Shown: positions 27,975 through 37,738 of the stretch, piece by piece
How positions within the stretch are numbered: position 1 is the first letter of the stretch
How the letters are laid out: every line of letters begins with the position of its first letter
Assembly: GCF_030818415.1 (NCBI RefSeq)
Contig: NZ_JAUTAE010000001.1
Location: 2,568,001 to 2,632,000 of the forward strand
Direction of reading: 5' to 3'
Length of the DNA: 64,000 bases
Origin: Sphingomonas sp. SORGH_AS_0950
Lineage (GTDB): Bacteria; Pseudomonadota; Alphaproteobacteria; Sphingomonadales; Sphingomonadaceae
Position numbers and translations under genes: made by a program
Notes under the pieces: model-generated
What the model was told of the DNA's origin: nothing
What the model saw: the letters and a program-made list of their open reading frames with translations, nothing else
Databases searched by the model: none

Positions 27975-28721
27975 ATGGCGTTGGTCCGATCCGATTGGCG
28001 CGACCGTCTGCGCGCGGCGATCCCCACGGGGGTGATCGTGGGCGGCCTGGGCTATGCATTAGTCCTGGGGCTGGGGATCGCGCCGTCCCCGTCCGGGCCG
28101 TCCGAGGCGCTCGACAGTTTCGACGTGACGCCGCCCAAGCCGCCGCCCCCGCCGCCGGTCCGGCCCAAAAGGATCGAGAGCCACCGGCCGCGCGGTGCCG
28201 CCGCGCCCCCCAATATCCGGTCGCAGGCCACCCCGGTCGTCGCCCCGCCGCCGCTGGTCGTGCTGCCCCCGGTATCGCCCGTCATCGCGGCACCGGTCGC
28301 GGGCACGGGCGCGGACCCGAGCCAGGGCGCCTCCGACAAGCCCGGCCCCGGCACCGGGGCGGGCGGCATCGGCAATGGTACGGGCAGCGGCGGGTCGGGG
28401 GATGGGGACGGCTATGGCGACGAAACCCCGCCGCGCCGGATCAAGGGGCGGATCAAGGATTCGGACTATCCCGAGGCCGCCGCCGATGCGGGTGCCAGCG
28501 GGACGGTGCAGGTCCGCTATTTCGTCAATGTCGATGGCAGGGTCAGCGGGTGCGTGGTGACGAAGAGCAGCGGCAATGCCGCGCTGGACGAGACGACCTG
28601 CCGCCTGATCGAGCAGCGATACCGTTACGACCCGTCCCGCGATGCCGATGGGCGGCCGGTGCGGTCGATTATCGTGGTGAATCAGGATTGGGTGCTGGAG
28701 CGGTTGCCTGCGGAGCGGTGA
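27975..28721 (+). CDS. TonB-family energy transducer
   Basis: 248 residues from the ATG at 27975. A single N-terminal membrane helix (about 17-36) is followed by a Pro-rich periplasmic spacer (about 45-105), a Gly-rich stretch (about 115-148) and a C-terminal TonB domain (about 155-248) with YPEAAADAGASGTVQVRYFV and GCVVTKSSGNAALDETTC. TonB proteins link the ExbBD motor to outer-membrane transporters. No exbB/exbD nearby, so this may be one of several TonB paralogues, which are common in sphingomonads. Confidence 0.88.
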   Translation: MALVRSDWRDRLRAAIPTGVIVGGLGYALVLGLGIAPSPSGPSEALDSFDVTPPKPPPPPPVRPKRIESHRPRGAAAPPNIRSQATPVVAPPPLVVLPPVSPVIAAPVAGTGADPSQGASDKPGPGTGAGGIGNGTGSGGSGDGDGYGDETPPRRIKGRIKDSDYPEAAADAGASGTVQVRYFVNVDGRVSGCVVTKSSGNAALDETTCRLIEQRYRYDPSRDADGRPVRSIIVVNQDWVLERLPAER

Positions 28722-28754
28722 TAGGTCGGGCTTTGGGGGGAGCGCCGGGCGTGG

Positions 28755-28969
28755 GCTTCGACTTCGCTCAGCCTGAACGGAGGTTGGGATATCTGGGTTC
28801 GCGCAGAGGCGCGGAGGACGCGGAGATGTTCGGTGCGCGGATAGCGCATCTCTTACCTATCATGGCCTGTTGGGGCGGACTGTAGAATTACACCTCCGCG
28901 TGCTCTGCGCCTCCGCGCGAACCCAAAATTTCTCCCCAGAACCCCGTTCAGCCTGAGCGAAGTCGAAGG
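28755..28969. repeat. Nested inverted repeats: D - E - E' - D'
   Basis: An outer inverted pair of family D (28755-28780 and 28944-28969, one mismatch) encloses an inner inverted pair of about 31 bp, family E: GGGTTCGCGCAGAGGCGCGG... (28795-28825) and ...CCTCCGCGCGAACCC (28894-28924). About 68 bp lie at the centre. It fills the TonB-ABC gap; no coding content. Confidence 0.8.
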
Positions 28970-28982
28970 CCAAGCGAATCCC

Positions 28983-29915
28983 TCAAGCCCCAACACTCCG
29001 CGTCAACGACAGGAACACGTCTTCCAGATCGGCTTCCTTGGTCGAGACGTCGACGATCCCGTATCCGTCCGCCTGCACCGCCGCCAGCACCTGGCCCGCA
29101 TTCACCTTGTCCTTGGCATAGGTGATCTCCAGCGTGCGGCTGCCCTTCAGCACGATCTTGCCGAAGCTGGCATGGTCGGGCACCGCCGCGACATCGCGGT
29201 CCACCGTCACCGCGACGATCTTTTCCTGCGCCTTGCCGACCAGTTCGCGGGTCGGCTCATTGGCGACCAGGCGACCATGGTTGATGATCGCGATCCGGTC
29301 GCACAACTCCTCGGCCTCTTCGAGATAATGGGTGGTCAGCACCACCGTCACGCCCTGTTCGTTCAATTGCCGGACATAGGCCCAGAGCTGCTGGCGGAGT
29401 TCGATATCGACGCCCGCGGTCGGCTCGTCCAGCACCAGCACCGGCGGCGAATGCACCATCGCCTTGGCGACCATCAGGCGGCGCTTCATGCCGCCCGACA
29501 GGGTGCGCGAATAGGCGTTCGCCTTGTCCTCCAGATGCACCGCGCGCAGCAATTCCATCGAGCGGCGCTGGCCCTTGGGCACGCCGTACAGCCCGCCCTG
29601 GATCTCCAGCGTCTCCAGCGGCGTGAAGAAGGGGTCGAACAGGATTTCCTGGTTGACGATGCCGATCGACGCCTTGGCATTGCGCGGATGCCGGTCGATG
29701 TCGAAGCCCCAGATCGACGCCGATCCTTCGGTCTTCATCACCAGGCCCGCCAGGATGTTGATCAGCGTCGACTTGCCCGCACCGTTCGGTCCCAGCAGCC
29801 CGAAAATCTGCCCCCGCGGCACGTCGAAACTGACCCCGTCGAGCGCGCGCTTGCCGCCCTGATAGGTCTTGGCGATGCCCTGGATCGAGATGGCGGCTTC
29901 GGTGCTGGCGGTCAT
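28983..29915 (-). CDS. ABC transporter ATP-binding protein (ABC-2/YadG-like)
   Basis: 310 residues. Walker [16 protein letters not shown]-loop region [17 protein letters not shown], signature [15 protein letters not shown], Walker [13 protein letters not shown] and H-loop [13 protein letters not shown] are intact. A C-terminal extension (about 230-310) is typical of drug/polysaccharide-type ABC-2 exporters such as YadG. The membrane partner is not next to it in the window. Start at the ATG 29913-29915. Confidence 0.9.
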   Translation of the reverse strand: MTASTEAAISIQGIAKTYQGGKRALDGVSFDVPRGQIFGLLGPNGAGKSTLINILAGLVMKTEGSASIWGFDIDRHPRNAKASIGIVNQEILFDPFFTPLETLEIQGGLYGVPKGQRRSMELLRAVHLEDKANAYSRTLSGGMKRRLMVAKAMVHSPPVLVLDEPTAGVDIELRQQLWAYVRQLNEQGVTVVLTTHYLEEAEELCDRIAIINHGRLVANEPTRELVGKAQEKIVAVTVDRDVAAVPDHASFGKIVLKGSRTLEITYAKDKVNAGQVLAAVQADGYGIVDVSTKEADLEDVFLSLTRSVGA

Positions 29916-30003
29916 GGCGCCCGAGATAGGCGTGTGGGGCGGACAGGCCAAGCCGGTTTTCGGGAATTGCACGGGGCTCCATGCCTTGCTATCGCGCGAG
30001 CCT

Positions 30004-30237
30004 ATGTTGCCGCCGCCCGAAACCACCCGCGTCACCCAGACCCGCGTCGCTTGCGACGGTGCCACCGACATTCCCGGCGGCGCTGCGCTCGGTCATCCGC
30101 GTGTGTGGTTGCAGATCGACGAGACCGGCTATGTCGATTGCGGCTATTGCGATCGCCGTTTCGTGCTGATCGGCGGCCCGGCGGATGGCGCGGACCAGGC
30201 GGCGCTGCCGGATCATGGCGACGGCGCCGGGCGCTAA
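30004..30237 (+). CDS. CHCC-type zinc-finger protein (NDUFS6-like)
   Basis: 77 residues. A Cys in RVACDG, then [10 protein letters not shown], then [14 protein letters not shown]: the C-x(n)-H-x(n)-C-x-x-C pattern of zf-CHCC proteins related to the complex I subunit NDUFS6. In alphaproteobacteria these small proteins are linked to respiratory complex I, but a regulatory role cannot be excluded. Diverges from the ABC ATPase gene by 88 bp. Confidence 0.85.
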   Translation: MLPPPETTRVTQTRVACDGATDIPGGAALGHPRVWLQIDETGYVDCGYCDRRFVLIGGPADGADQAALPDHGDGAGR

Positions 30238-30260
30238 CCCCCAACACGAATGAGACTCAC

Positions 30261-30427
30261 GCCCCTCCCGCAAGCGGGAGGGGATGGGGGAGGGAAAAGC
30301 CGCGAGCGTAGGTCTCGGTGAGACTCCTTGCCCTCCCCAAACCAGTTTCAGGTAAACGATGCCCCGCATCGTTTAGGTCATGCCGGGGGCATGACCGACC
30401 TGAAACTCGCTTGCGGGAGGGGCTTAA
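30261..30427. repeat. Family A repeats: one plain unit and one with the 64-bp module
   Basis: Mirror arrangement of 1393-1564: CCCTCCCGCAAGCGGGAGGG at the left, GGTCTCGGTGAGACTCCTTG in the middle, then a family A unit opened by the 64-bp module (30344-30407). Most of the gap to tldD is this repeat. Confidence 0.8.
30344..30407 (-). repeat. 64-bp palindromic module, copy 2
   Basis: Exact reverse complement of 1412-1475. Same 10-bp terminal inverted repeats and two internal hairpins, and the same position inside the family A core. Confidence 0.85.
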
Positions 30428-30520
30428 GAGAGAGCTGCGGCATGCGGCCGGGGCTTAACAAGGTCGGAATCCCGCCGACGGGAGATTTCAAACCTCGGCC
30501 GGGCATCCTATATCCTCGTG

Positions 30521-31951
30521 ATGACCGTCACCGATCCCCGCTCGTTCCTCTACCGCGACACGCTGGACCCCGAGGCGGCGTTGCGCCTCACCGCCAACGC
30601 CCTGTCCCGCGCCGACGATGGCGAGCTGTACCTCCAATATAAGCGGTCCGAAGCCTTCGGATTCGACGACGGGCGGTTGAAGACGGCCAGCTACGACACC
30701 CATTCGGGCTTCGGCCTGCGGGCGGTGTCGGGCGAGATGACCGCCTTTGCCCATGCCAACGAGTTGTCCGAGGCCGCGATCCGGCGCGCCGCGCAGACCA
30801 TGGCGCTGATCGACCCCGCCAAGGGCGCCGCCGCGCCGCCGCCGCAGGGGACCAACCGGCACCTTTATACCGCGACCGACCCGCTCGACCTGATCCCCTT
30901 TGCCGAGAAGGTGTCGCTCTGCCAGACGATCGACGCCGCCGCCCGTGCGCGTGACCCGCGCGTCGTGCAGGTGTCGGTCGGCCTGTCGGGCAGCTGGAGC
31001 GTGGTCGAGATCGTCCGGGCCGACGGCTTCGTCGCCACCGATGTCCGGCCGCTGGTGCGGCTGAACATCTCGGTCGTGGTCGAACAGAATGGGCGGCGCG
31101 AGACGGGCAGCTTCGGGATCGGCGGGCGCTATCTCTACGACCGGCTGGTGGCGCGCGAGACGTGGGAGCGCGGCATCGACGTCGCGTTGACCCAGGCGCT
31201 GGTCAATCTGGACTCGGTGGCGGCCCCGGCGGGCGAGATGACCGTGCTGCTCGGGCCGGGCTGGCCAGGGGTGCTGCTGCACGAGGCGATCGGGCACGGG
31301 CTGGAGGGCGACTTCAACCGCAAGGGCACCTCGGCCTTTTCGGGGCGGATCGGCGAGCGGGTCGCGGCGCCCGGCGTCACTGTGGTCGATGACGGATCGC
31401 TGGCCGACCGGCGCGGTTCGCTGTCGATCGATGACGAGGGCACGCCGACGCGCGAGGTCGTGCTGATCGAGGACGGCATCCTGAAGGGTTATATGCAGGA
31501 CCGGCTCAACGCGCGGCTGATGGGCGTCGCGCCGACCGGCAATGGCCGCCGCGAGAGCTTTGCCCATGCGCCGATGCCGCGCATGACCAACACCTTCATG
31601 AAGGGCGGGCAGGACGACCCGGCCGAGCTGCTGTCGCGGGTGAAGAACGGCATCTTCGCCAAGTCCTTCGGCGGCGGGCAGGTCGACATCGTGTCGGGCA
31701 AGTTCGTCTTCTCCTGCACCGAGGCGTACCGGATCGAGAATGGCCGCCTCGGCGCGCCGATCAAGGGCGCGACGCTGATCGGCGACGGGCCGAGCGTGCT
31801 GACCAAGGTGAAGGGCATCGGCAACGACTTCGCGCTGGACGAGGGCGTGGGGGTCTGCGGCAAGGGCGGGCAGAGCGTGCCTGCGGGCGTCGGCCAGCCG
31901 AGCCTGCTGGTCGAAGGGCTGACCGTCGGCGGAACCGCGCTGGCGGCGTGA
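30521..31951 (+). CDS. tldD: TldD metalloprotease
   Basis: About 476 residues; GTG at 30518 and ATG at 30521 are consecutive, and the ATG is taken. The HExxxH zinc site (HEAIGHGLEGDFN, about residues 260-272) and the C-terminal GKGGQSVPAGVGQPSLLV segment are diagnostic. TldD forms a heterodimer with TldE/PmbA that degrades unfolded peptides through a narrow channel and matures some ribosomal peptides. The partner gene is not in the window. Confidence 0.94.
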   Translation: MTVTDPRSFLYRDTLDPEAALRLTANALSRADDGELYLQYKRSEAFGFDDGRLKTASYDTHSGFGLRAVSGEMTAFAHANELSEAAIRRAAQTMALIDPAKGAAAPPPQGTNRHLYTATDPLDLIPFAEKVSLCQTIDAAARARDPRVVQVSVGLSGSWSVVEIVRADGFVATDVRPLVRLNISVVVEQNGRRETGSFGIGGRYLYDRLVARETWERGIDVALTQALVNLDSVAAPAGEMTVLLGPGWPGVLLHEAIGHGLEGDFNRKGTSAFSGRIGERVAAPGVTVVDDGSLADRRGSLSIDDEGTPTREVVLIEDGILKGYMQDRLNARLMGVAPTGNGRRESFAHAPMPRMTNTFMKGGQDDPAELLSRVKNGIFAKSFGGGQVDIVSGKFVFSCTEAYRIENGRLGAPIKGATLIGDGPSVLTKVKGIGNDFALDEGVGVCGKGGQSVPAGVGQPSLLVEGLTVGGTALAA

Positions 31952-31957
31952 TTTCCC

Positions 31958-32077
31958 TTCCTCCCCTGAAAGGGGTGGTGGCAGGCCATAGGCCTGACGG
32001 AGGGGTGTCACCCTCTCGATAGCGGGACACCCCTCCACCAACTTCGCTGGTCCCCTCCCTTTGCAGGGGAGGGGAAG
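31958..32077. repeat. Family B repeat (about 120 bp)
   Basis: CTTCCTCCCCTGAAAGGGG at the left, GGAGGGGTGTCACC / GGGACACCCCTCC inside, and CTTTGCAGGGGAGGGGAAG at the right. Lies between tldD and the glnK regulatory region. Confidence 0.85.
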
Positions 32078-32078
32078 C

Positions 32079-32095
32079 TGCCCAAAATTTGGGCA
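32079..32095 (+). promoter_or_regulatory. 17-bp palindrome, possible NtrC site
   Basis: TGCCCAAAATTTGGGCA: perfect 8-bp arms around one base. It has the length and half-site spacing of the NtrC consensus (TGCACY-N5-RGTGCA), with four of six positions matching in each half, and lies about 100 bp upstream of the sigma-54 promoter, a normal enhancer distance. Confidence 0.5.
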
Positions 32096-32187
32096 TATCC
32101 TTACCAATGCCTAAAAATTGATGCCGCCCGGCAGGCCAAACGGATCGCGCCGCGCGATCATAGCGCGCAAAAGTCACGAAAACGTAA

Positions 32188-32577
<390 letters not shown>

Positions 32578-32593
32578 GCAAGGGGGGATTTCG

Positions 32594-33961
32594 ATGAAGC
32601 ATGTCACCAAATTGGCGACCGGCGCGGCGGGCCTCGGCCTGACGCTGTTCGTCTCGCTGCCCGCCTGGGCCCAGGATGCCGCCGCGCTCCAGTCGCCCGC
32701 CGCCGCCGCGCCGGCCGCGACCGTGAACAAGGGCGACACCGCCTGGATGCTCACCTCGACCGTGCTGGTCATGATGATGATCCTGCCGGGCCTGGCGCTG
32801 TTCTATGGCGGTCTGACCCGCGCGAAGAACATGCTGTCCACCATGACCCAGATCGGCGCGGCCGCGTGCCTCGCGATGCTGATCTGGGTGATGTACGGCT
32901 ATAGCCTGGCCTTCGGGCCGGACGTGTCGGGGGGCGCGTCCAACTTCATCTCCGGGCTGGGCAAGGCCTTCCTGAAGGGCGTCACGCCCGCCAGCCAGGC
33001 GGCGACCTTCACCGCGGGCGTCGAAATCCCCGAATATGTCTTCATCTGCTTCCAGATGACCTTCGCCGCGATCACCGCCGCGCTGGTGCTGGGCTCGGTC
33101 GTCGAGCGGATGAAGTTCTCGGCGGTCATGGCTTTCACCGCCGTGTGGCTGACCATCGTCTATTTCCCGATCGCGCACATGGTGTGGGCATCGTCGGGCC
33201 TGTTCTTCAAGGCGGGCGCGCTCGACTTCGCGGGCGGCACGGTGGTGCACATCAACGCCGGCGTCTCGGCGCTGGTCGCCTCGCTGATCCTGGGCAAGCG
33301 CATGGGCTATCCGACGACCCCGATGCCCCCGCACTCGCTGACGCTGACCGGCGTGGGCACCGGCCTGCTGTGGGTCGGCTGGTTCGGGTTCAACGCGGGC
33401 TCCGCGCTGGAGGCCAATGGCTCGGCGGGCCTGGCGATGATCAACACCTTCGTCGCGACGGCGTCGGGCGGCCTGTTCTGGATGCTCGCCGAGCGTCTGG
33501 CGGGGCATAAGGGTTCGGCTCTGGGCTTCTGCTCGGGCATCGTCGCGGGTCTGGTCGCGGTGACCCCGGCGGCGGGCAATTCGGGTCCGTTCGGCGCGAT
33601 CGTGCTGGGCGCCATCGCCAGCGTGATCTGCTTCTATGCGGTGTCGGTCCTGAAACCCAAGCTCGGCTATGACGATGCGCTCGACGCCTTCGGCGTGCAC
33701 GGCATCGGTGGCATGATCGGCGCGATCGGCACCGCCGTGGTCTACGCCCCCTCGCTGGGCGGTCCGGGTGCGGCGGATTACGTCATGAGCTCGAAGCTGC
33801 TGGTCCAGCTCGGCGCGGTCGCCACGACCATCGTCTGGGCCACCATCGGCACCGTCATCGCCATGTACATCGCCAAGGCGGTCACCGGCCTGCGCGTCTC
33901 GAAGGAAGTCGAGCAGGAAGGCCTCGACCTCGGCGAGCACGGCGAGCGCGCCTACAACTGA
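32594..33961 (+). CDS. amtB: Ammonium transporter
   Basis: 455 residues. A signal peptide (about 1-26, ending AWA) precedes eleven membrane helices. Amt features: DTAWMLTSTVLVMMMILPGLALFYGGL at helix 1, HMVWASSGLFF, GGTVVHINAGVSALVASL with the first pore His, and FGVHGIGGMIGAIGT with the second pore His. It conducts ammonium and is gated by GlnK, encoded just upstream in the same operon. A clear terminator follows. Confidence 0.96.
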   Translation: MKHVTKLATGAAGLGLTLFVSLPAWAQDAAALQSPAAAAPAATVNKGDTAWMLTSTVLVMMMILPGLALFYGGLTRAKNMLSTMTQIGAAACLAMLIWVMYGYSLAFGPDVSGGASNFISGLGKAFLKGVTPASQAATFTAGVEIPEYVFICFQMTFAAITAALVLGSVVERMKFSAVMAFTAVWLTIVYFPIAHMVWASSGLFFKAGALDFAGGTVVHINAGVSALVASLILGKRMGYPTTPMPPHSLTLTGVGTGLLWVGWFGFNAGSALEANGSAGLAMINTFVATASGGLFWMLAERLAGHKGSALGFCSGIVAGLVAVTPAAGNSGPFGAIVLGAIASVICFYAVSVLKPKLGYDDALDAFGVHGIGGMIGAIGTAVVYAPSLGGPGAADYVMSSKLLVQLGAVATTIVWATIGTVIAMYIAKAVTGLRVSKEVEQEGLDLGEHGERAYN

Positions 33962-34020
33962 TCGGGAGCGGGGGCGACAGACCCCCGCACCCCACGACGT
34001 TCCTCCTGCGGACGACCTAA

Positions 34021-34052
34021 GCCCGGTGCGGCAACGCACCGGGCCTTTTTTT
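34021..34052 (+). terminator. Intrinsic terminator after amtB
   Basis: Stem GCCCGGTGCG / CGCACCGGGC with a GCAA tetraloop and seven T residues. Confidence 0.9.
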
Positions 34053-34115
34053 GTGTTGGCGGGGGGCGGGGGCTGCCTCCGCCTCTGCCGGGACGTCACG
34101 GAATCGTATCACCCT

Positions 34116-34203
34116 CCGTTCGCACTGAGCGAAGTCGAAGTGCACGGGGTGACGCTCGCAGCCGGGGTGGGGCGTGGCCTTCGACTTCGCTCAGGCTGAA
34201 CGG
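34116..34203. repeat. Family D inverted pair
   Basis: CCGTTCGCACTGAGCGAAGT plus CGAAG at the left and CTTCGACTTCGCTCAGGCTG plus AACGG at the right, spaced by about 40 bp. Nearly the same pair occurs at 42604-42695. Confidence 0.75.
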
Positions 34204-34243
34204 AGGTGGGTCGGGGGGGATAGAGGGGAGAAGGGGGCGCCCC

Positions 34244-34621
34244 TTACCGCCCCTTCGGCCCCGCCGCCGGCCCCGCCTGCTGCGCCCGCGCCGCCTTGGC
34301 CGCCTCATATTCGTCGAAGGTGCGCGACAGCAGCGCCTGCGCCTCCGCCTCGGTCACCTTGCCGTCCTTGTTCGCATCGGCCTTGCCGAACCACAGATCG
34401 GCCAGACGCCCGGCATGGACGTCGTCGATCTTCTTCTGGCCGTTGCCCATCTTCATGATCGCGGCCTTGACCTCCGCCTTGGTCAGCGCGCCGTCGTGAT
34501 TGGTGTCGCGCGCCTTGAACTCGCGCGAGAATTTCGCGGCGGCGGACGCGCGAGTATCCTGCGCCATGGCGGGCACGGCAAGGGTCGCGGCGATCAGGCC
34601 GGTGACGAGGAAACGGGTCAT
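34244..34621 (-). CDS. Secreted EF-hand protein
   Basis: 125 residues from the ATG at 34619-34621. Signal peptide (1-20, AVPAMA). Two EF-hand loops, DTNHDGALTKAE and DANKDGKVTEAE, keep the Asp/Asn/Asp/Gly ligand pattern, so calcium binding is likely. An Ala/Gln-rich tail follows. Small periplasmic EF-hand proteins are common in sphingomonads; the role is unknown. Confidence 0.85.
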   Translation of the reverse strand: MTRFLVTGLIAATLAVPAMAQDTRASAAAKFSREFKARDTNHDGALTKAEVKAAIMKMGNGQKKIDDVHAGRLADLWFGKADANKDGKVTEAEAQALLSRTFDEYEAAKAARAQQAGPAAGPKGR

Positions 34622-34781
34622 GCGGGAACTCCTGAACGGAACATCATGGCCGCTCCTGACCGGCTTTGGCTGTCGCCGCAATGAACAAGCGGGGGAACGG
34701 GCCCAACCGAAGGTTGCGTGAGGCCGCCACAGCGCATAGGGGCCGGGGCAAATCCATCCCCTATCCTCGAAGGACTTTGCC

Positions 34782-36002
34782 GTGAGCGAAGATATCAAGC
34801 GCGTCGTCCTCGCCTATTCGGGCGGCCTCGACACCAGCGTCATCCTCAAGTGGCTGCAGCAGCATTATGGCTGCGAGGTCGTGACCTTCACCGCCGATCT
34901 GGGCCAGGGCGAGGAGCTGGAGCCCGCGCGCAAGAAGGCGGAGATGGCGGGCGTAAAGCCCGAGCATATCTTCATCGACGATCTGCGCGAGGAGTTCGTC
35001 AAGGATTACGTCTTCCCGATGATGCGCGCCAATGCGCTCTACGAGGGGCTGTACCTGCTCGGCACCTCGATCGCGCGGCCGCTGATCGCCAAGCGCCAGA
35101 TCGAGATCGCCAAGATGGTGAACGCCGACGCGGTCAGCCACGGCGCGACCGGCAAGGGCAACGACCAGGTCCGCTTCGAGCTGGGCTATTACGCGCTGAA
35201 CCCCGATATCAAGGTCATCGCACCGTGGCGCGAATGGGACCTGACCAGCCGCACCAAGCTGATCGAATTCGCCGAGGCGCACCAGATCCCGGTGTCGAAG
35301 GACAAGCGCGGCGAAGCGCCCTTCTCGACCGACGCGAACCTGCTGCACACCTCGTCCGAGGGCAAGGTGCTGGAGGACCCGTGGGATGAGGTCCCCGATT
35401 ACGTCTATTCGCGCACCGTCAACCCGGAGGACGCGCCCGACGTCCCCGAGACGATCACCATCGATTTCGAGCGTGGCGACGGCGTCGCGCTGAACGGCGA
35501 GGCCTGCTCGCCCGCCACGCTCCTGACCAAGCTGAACGAGCTGGGCCGCAAGCACGGCATCGGCCGCCTCGATCTGGTCGAGAATCGCTTCGTCGGCATG
35601 AAGAGCCGCGGCATGTACGAGACGCCGGGCGGCACCATCTATGCGCTGGCGCATCGCGGTATCGAGCAGATCACGCTCGATCGCGGCGCCGCGCATCTGA
35701 AGGACGAACTGGCGCCGCGCTATGCCGAGCTGGTCTATAACGGCTTCTGGTTCTCGCCCGAGCGCGAGATGCTCCAGGCCGCCGTCAACTACAGCCAGGA
35801 GAAGGTGACCGGCACCGTCCGCCTGAAGCTGTACAAGGGCCAGGCGATCGTGACGGGGCGCAAGTCGCCCTACAGCCTGTATTCGGAGAAGGTCGTGACC
35901 TTCGAGGACGATCAGGGCGCCTATGACCAGCGCGACGCGGCGGGCTTCATCAAGCTCAACGCGCTGCGCCTGCGCCTGCTGGGCCGCCGCGACCGGATCT
36001 GA
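34782..36002 (+). CDS. argG: Argininosuccinate synthase
   Basis: 406 residues from a GTG start preceded by GAAGGAC. PP-loop [20 protein letters not shown]/citrulline segments [20 protein letters not shown] and [10 protein letters not shown], and substrate loop [18 protein letters not shown]. It joins citrulline and aspartate at the expense of ATP in arginine synthesis. Monocistronic, with a strong terminator. Confidence 0.96.
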   Translation: MSEDIKRVVLAYSGGLDTSVILKWLQQHYGCEVVTFTADLGQGEELEPARKKAEMAGVKPEHIFIDDLREEFVKDYVFPMMRANALYEGLYLLGTSIARPLIAKRQIEIAKMVNADAVSHGATGKGNDQVRFELGYYALNPDIKVIAPWREWDLTSRTKLIEFAEAHQIPVSKDKRGEAPFSTDANLLHTSSEGKVLEDPWDEVPDYVYSRTVNPEDAPDVPETITIDFERGDGVALNGEACSPATLLTKLNELGRKHGIGRLDLVENRFVGMKSRGMYETPGGTIYALAHRGIEQITLDRGAAHLKDELAPRYAELVYNGFWFSPEREMLQAAVNYSQEKVTGTVRLKLYKGQAIVTGRKSPYSLYSEKVVTFEDDQGAYDQRDAAGFIKLNALRLRLLGRRDRI

Positions 36003-36025
36003 TCCGGGTTCGGAGCCGAATGCTG

Positions 36026-36059
36026 AAAGGGCGGACGGGGCAACCCGTCCGCCCTTTTT
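36026..36059 (+). terminator. Intrinsic terminator after argG
   Basis: Stem AAAGGGCGGACGGG / CCCGTCCGCCCTTT, loop GCAA or similar, then T residues. Confidence 0.9.
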
Positions 36060-36089
36060 CATGGGGCCTCGCCGCAGGTGGAGCGAAGC

Positions 36090-37453
36090 CTATTTCAGTT
36101 TCACGCCGTGCAGGCTGCTGGTGGTGGCGATGATCAGATAGCCGTCCGGCGTCACGGTCAGCGGCCCGGCGAACCCGGTCTTCCAGACGACCGGATAGCC
36201 TGCCTTTGTCAGGTCGACCGCATAGGTGGTCGAGGTGCCGGCGACGAACATATGGCTGTCCGAGATTACAACATTGCCTGCCAGATTCTCGGTCCCGCCG
36301 ACATCGATCGATCCCGCCAGCAATCCGGTCGACGTATCGATCAGATCCACGATCGTGCTCGCCGAGCGAATGGCATAGAGGCGGCTTCCTCGAACGGCGG
36401 GCTGGCCGGTATAGCTATAGCCCGTCCGCCAAAGTGCCTTTTCGCTGGCGAAGGAGAAAGCCGCGATCGGCAGCGAATTTCCGTCTGAATAATTATCCGT
36501 GTAGGTAAAAACATGGCCGTTGGCGTCGAGCATCGGTGCGCCGACATATTCACCCGAATAGCTGATGCCGTTTTTCGAGAAGAACGGGTTCTGGATGGAT
36601 TTCACCACCGCCCCGGCTCTTGTCATTACCACCAGCGAGCCGGCCTTGAAATAATAGACATAGCTCTGGTCGACGGCGACGCTTTCGCCCTGCATGACGT
36701 AACCGCCATATTGACCGACGGCCTCGGTCCGCCAGAGCCGGTCGCCGGTCGGAGCGCTGGCGTCATAGACGACATTGCCATAATAGCCCGCCGCATAGAA
36801 CAGCTCGTTGCCGACGGGGGTCGGCACGCTGCCGTCGCTGAACTGTGCGTCATAGGTTGGCGTGCTGACATACCCGCCCGTGGATGCGTTGATGACCTGC
36901 ATCGGGGATGCCGTGGACGTCGTATTCGGCGTGATCGACGCGACCATATTGTTGGAATAGGATGGGCCATAGGGTCGCCGTCCCCGCCCCAGGCTGGCCG
37001 CGCCCAGATCGAAGCCCCCCAGACGGACGCGCCGTTCGCGCTCGATACCGCCTGGGTGTAGATGTGGCCGTCCCCGCGCACGACATTGTAGAATATGGTG
37101 CCCGCGCGCGCCGCGACCGTGCTGGGAGGATTGGGCGTACCAATGGTCCACGCATCGGCAAAGCTCGCCGTCGCAAAGCTGGCCGGGACATAGCCGGTGT
37201 GTCCGGGATCGCGTTGCAGCGTCGACCAGTTGCCGTCGTCTGCGAGTGGGGTCGGCGTCGGCAGGATGAAGGGAGCCGGTGTTGGCGTCGGCGTGGCGAT
37301 GGGCGTTGGTGTGGGTGTTGGCGTCGGAGCCGGCGTCGGCGTCGGCGTTGGCGTCACGACGACATTCCCGGTCCCCCCAGATCCGCCGCCCTCACCGCCG
37401 CAGGCCCCTGGAAAAAGCAAAAATGCAATTGTCGACCAGGTCGATCGCTTCAT
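36090..37453 (-). pseudogene. PQQ-like beta-propeller lipoprotein, frameshifted
   Basis: The N-terminal part (start ATG at 37453) has a lipoprotein-like signal ending in FPGACGG, then about 28 residues of Thr-Pro repeats, then WSTLQRDPGHTGY, the start of a PQQ-type beta-propeller. Homologous-looking sequence continues in another frame from YGPSYSNN to the stop at 36090, with repeated propeller blades such as ALWRTGYSYTGQPAVRGSRLYAI. The switch occurs at the GGG run 36972-36974; one extra G on the plus strand would restore a single frame of about 454 residues. Either a recent mutation or a sequencing indel. Confidence 0.75.
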
Positions 37454-37543
37454 GATGTCCCCCACCCCGGTATCTGTAATAGATTGCCGATGAGAAGTTC
37501 GTAATATGAAAAGAAGACTGGCGGCAAGCGTATCGCGATTGGT

Positions 37544-37684
37544 TCATGCCTTGCGCGAAAGCGCATCGACATTTTCCCATATCGTGATTTTCGCGCCAGC
37601 CCGCCGAGCAAGTTCAATGGCGGCGAAACGATCACCCGCTCCCGTTTGACGAGAGCCCTTTCTGATTTCAACAACTCGCCGCAC
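37544..37684 (-). CDS. Possible small or remnant ORF
   Basis: 46 residues from a GTG at 37684, RRVVEIRKGSRQTGAGDRFA...ENVDALSRKA. It does not overlap its neighbours, and the composition looks protein-like with a lower third-position GC than nearby genes. No family recognised and no clear ribosome-binding site. Could be the tail of a decayed gene. Confidence 0.25.
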   Translation of the reverse strand: MRRVVEIRKGSRQTGAGDRFAAIELARRAGAKITIWENVDALSRKA

Positions 37685-37738
37685 CGCAGCAAGGGGGATG
37701 CTTGTCCTCGCCCCCTTCGATCCGCTAGGCCGATCGCC

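Noticed and set aside
26339-28885. 848-codon plus-strand frame across nadB and the TonB gene
   Set aside because: Crosses two real genes in the wrong frame or strand; composition not protein-like.
34761-36062. 433-codon minus-strand frame opposite argG
   Set aside because: Shadow of argG.
37230-37360. Short tandem repeats resembling a CRISPR array
   Set aside because: They are in-frame six-base Thr-Pro codon repeats inside a lipoprotein gene; no spacers and no cas genes anywhere.
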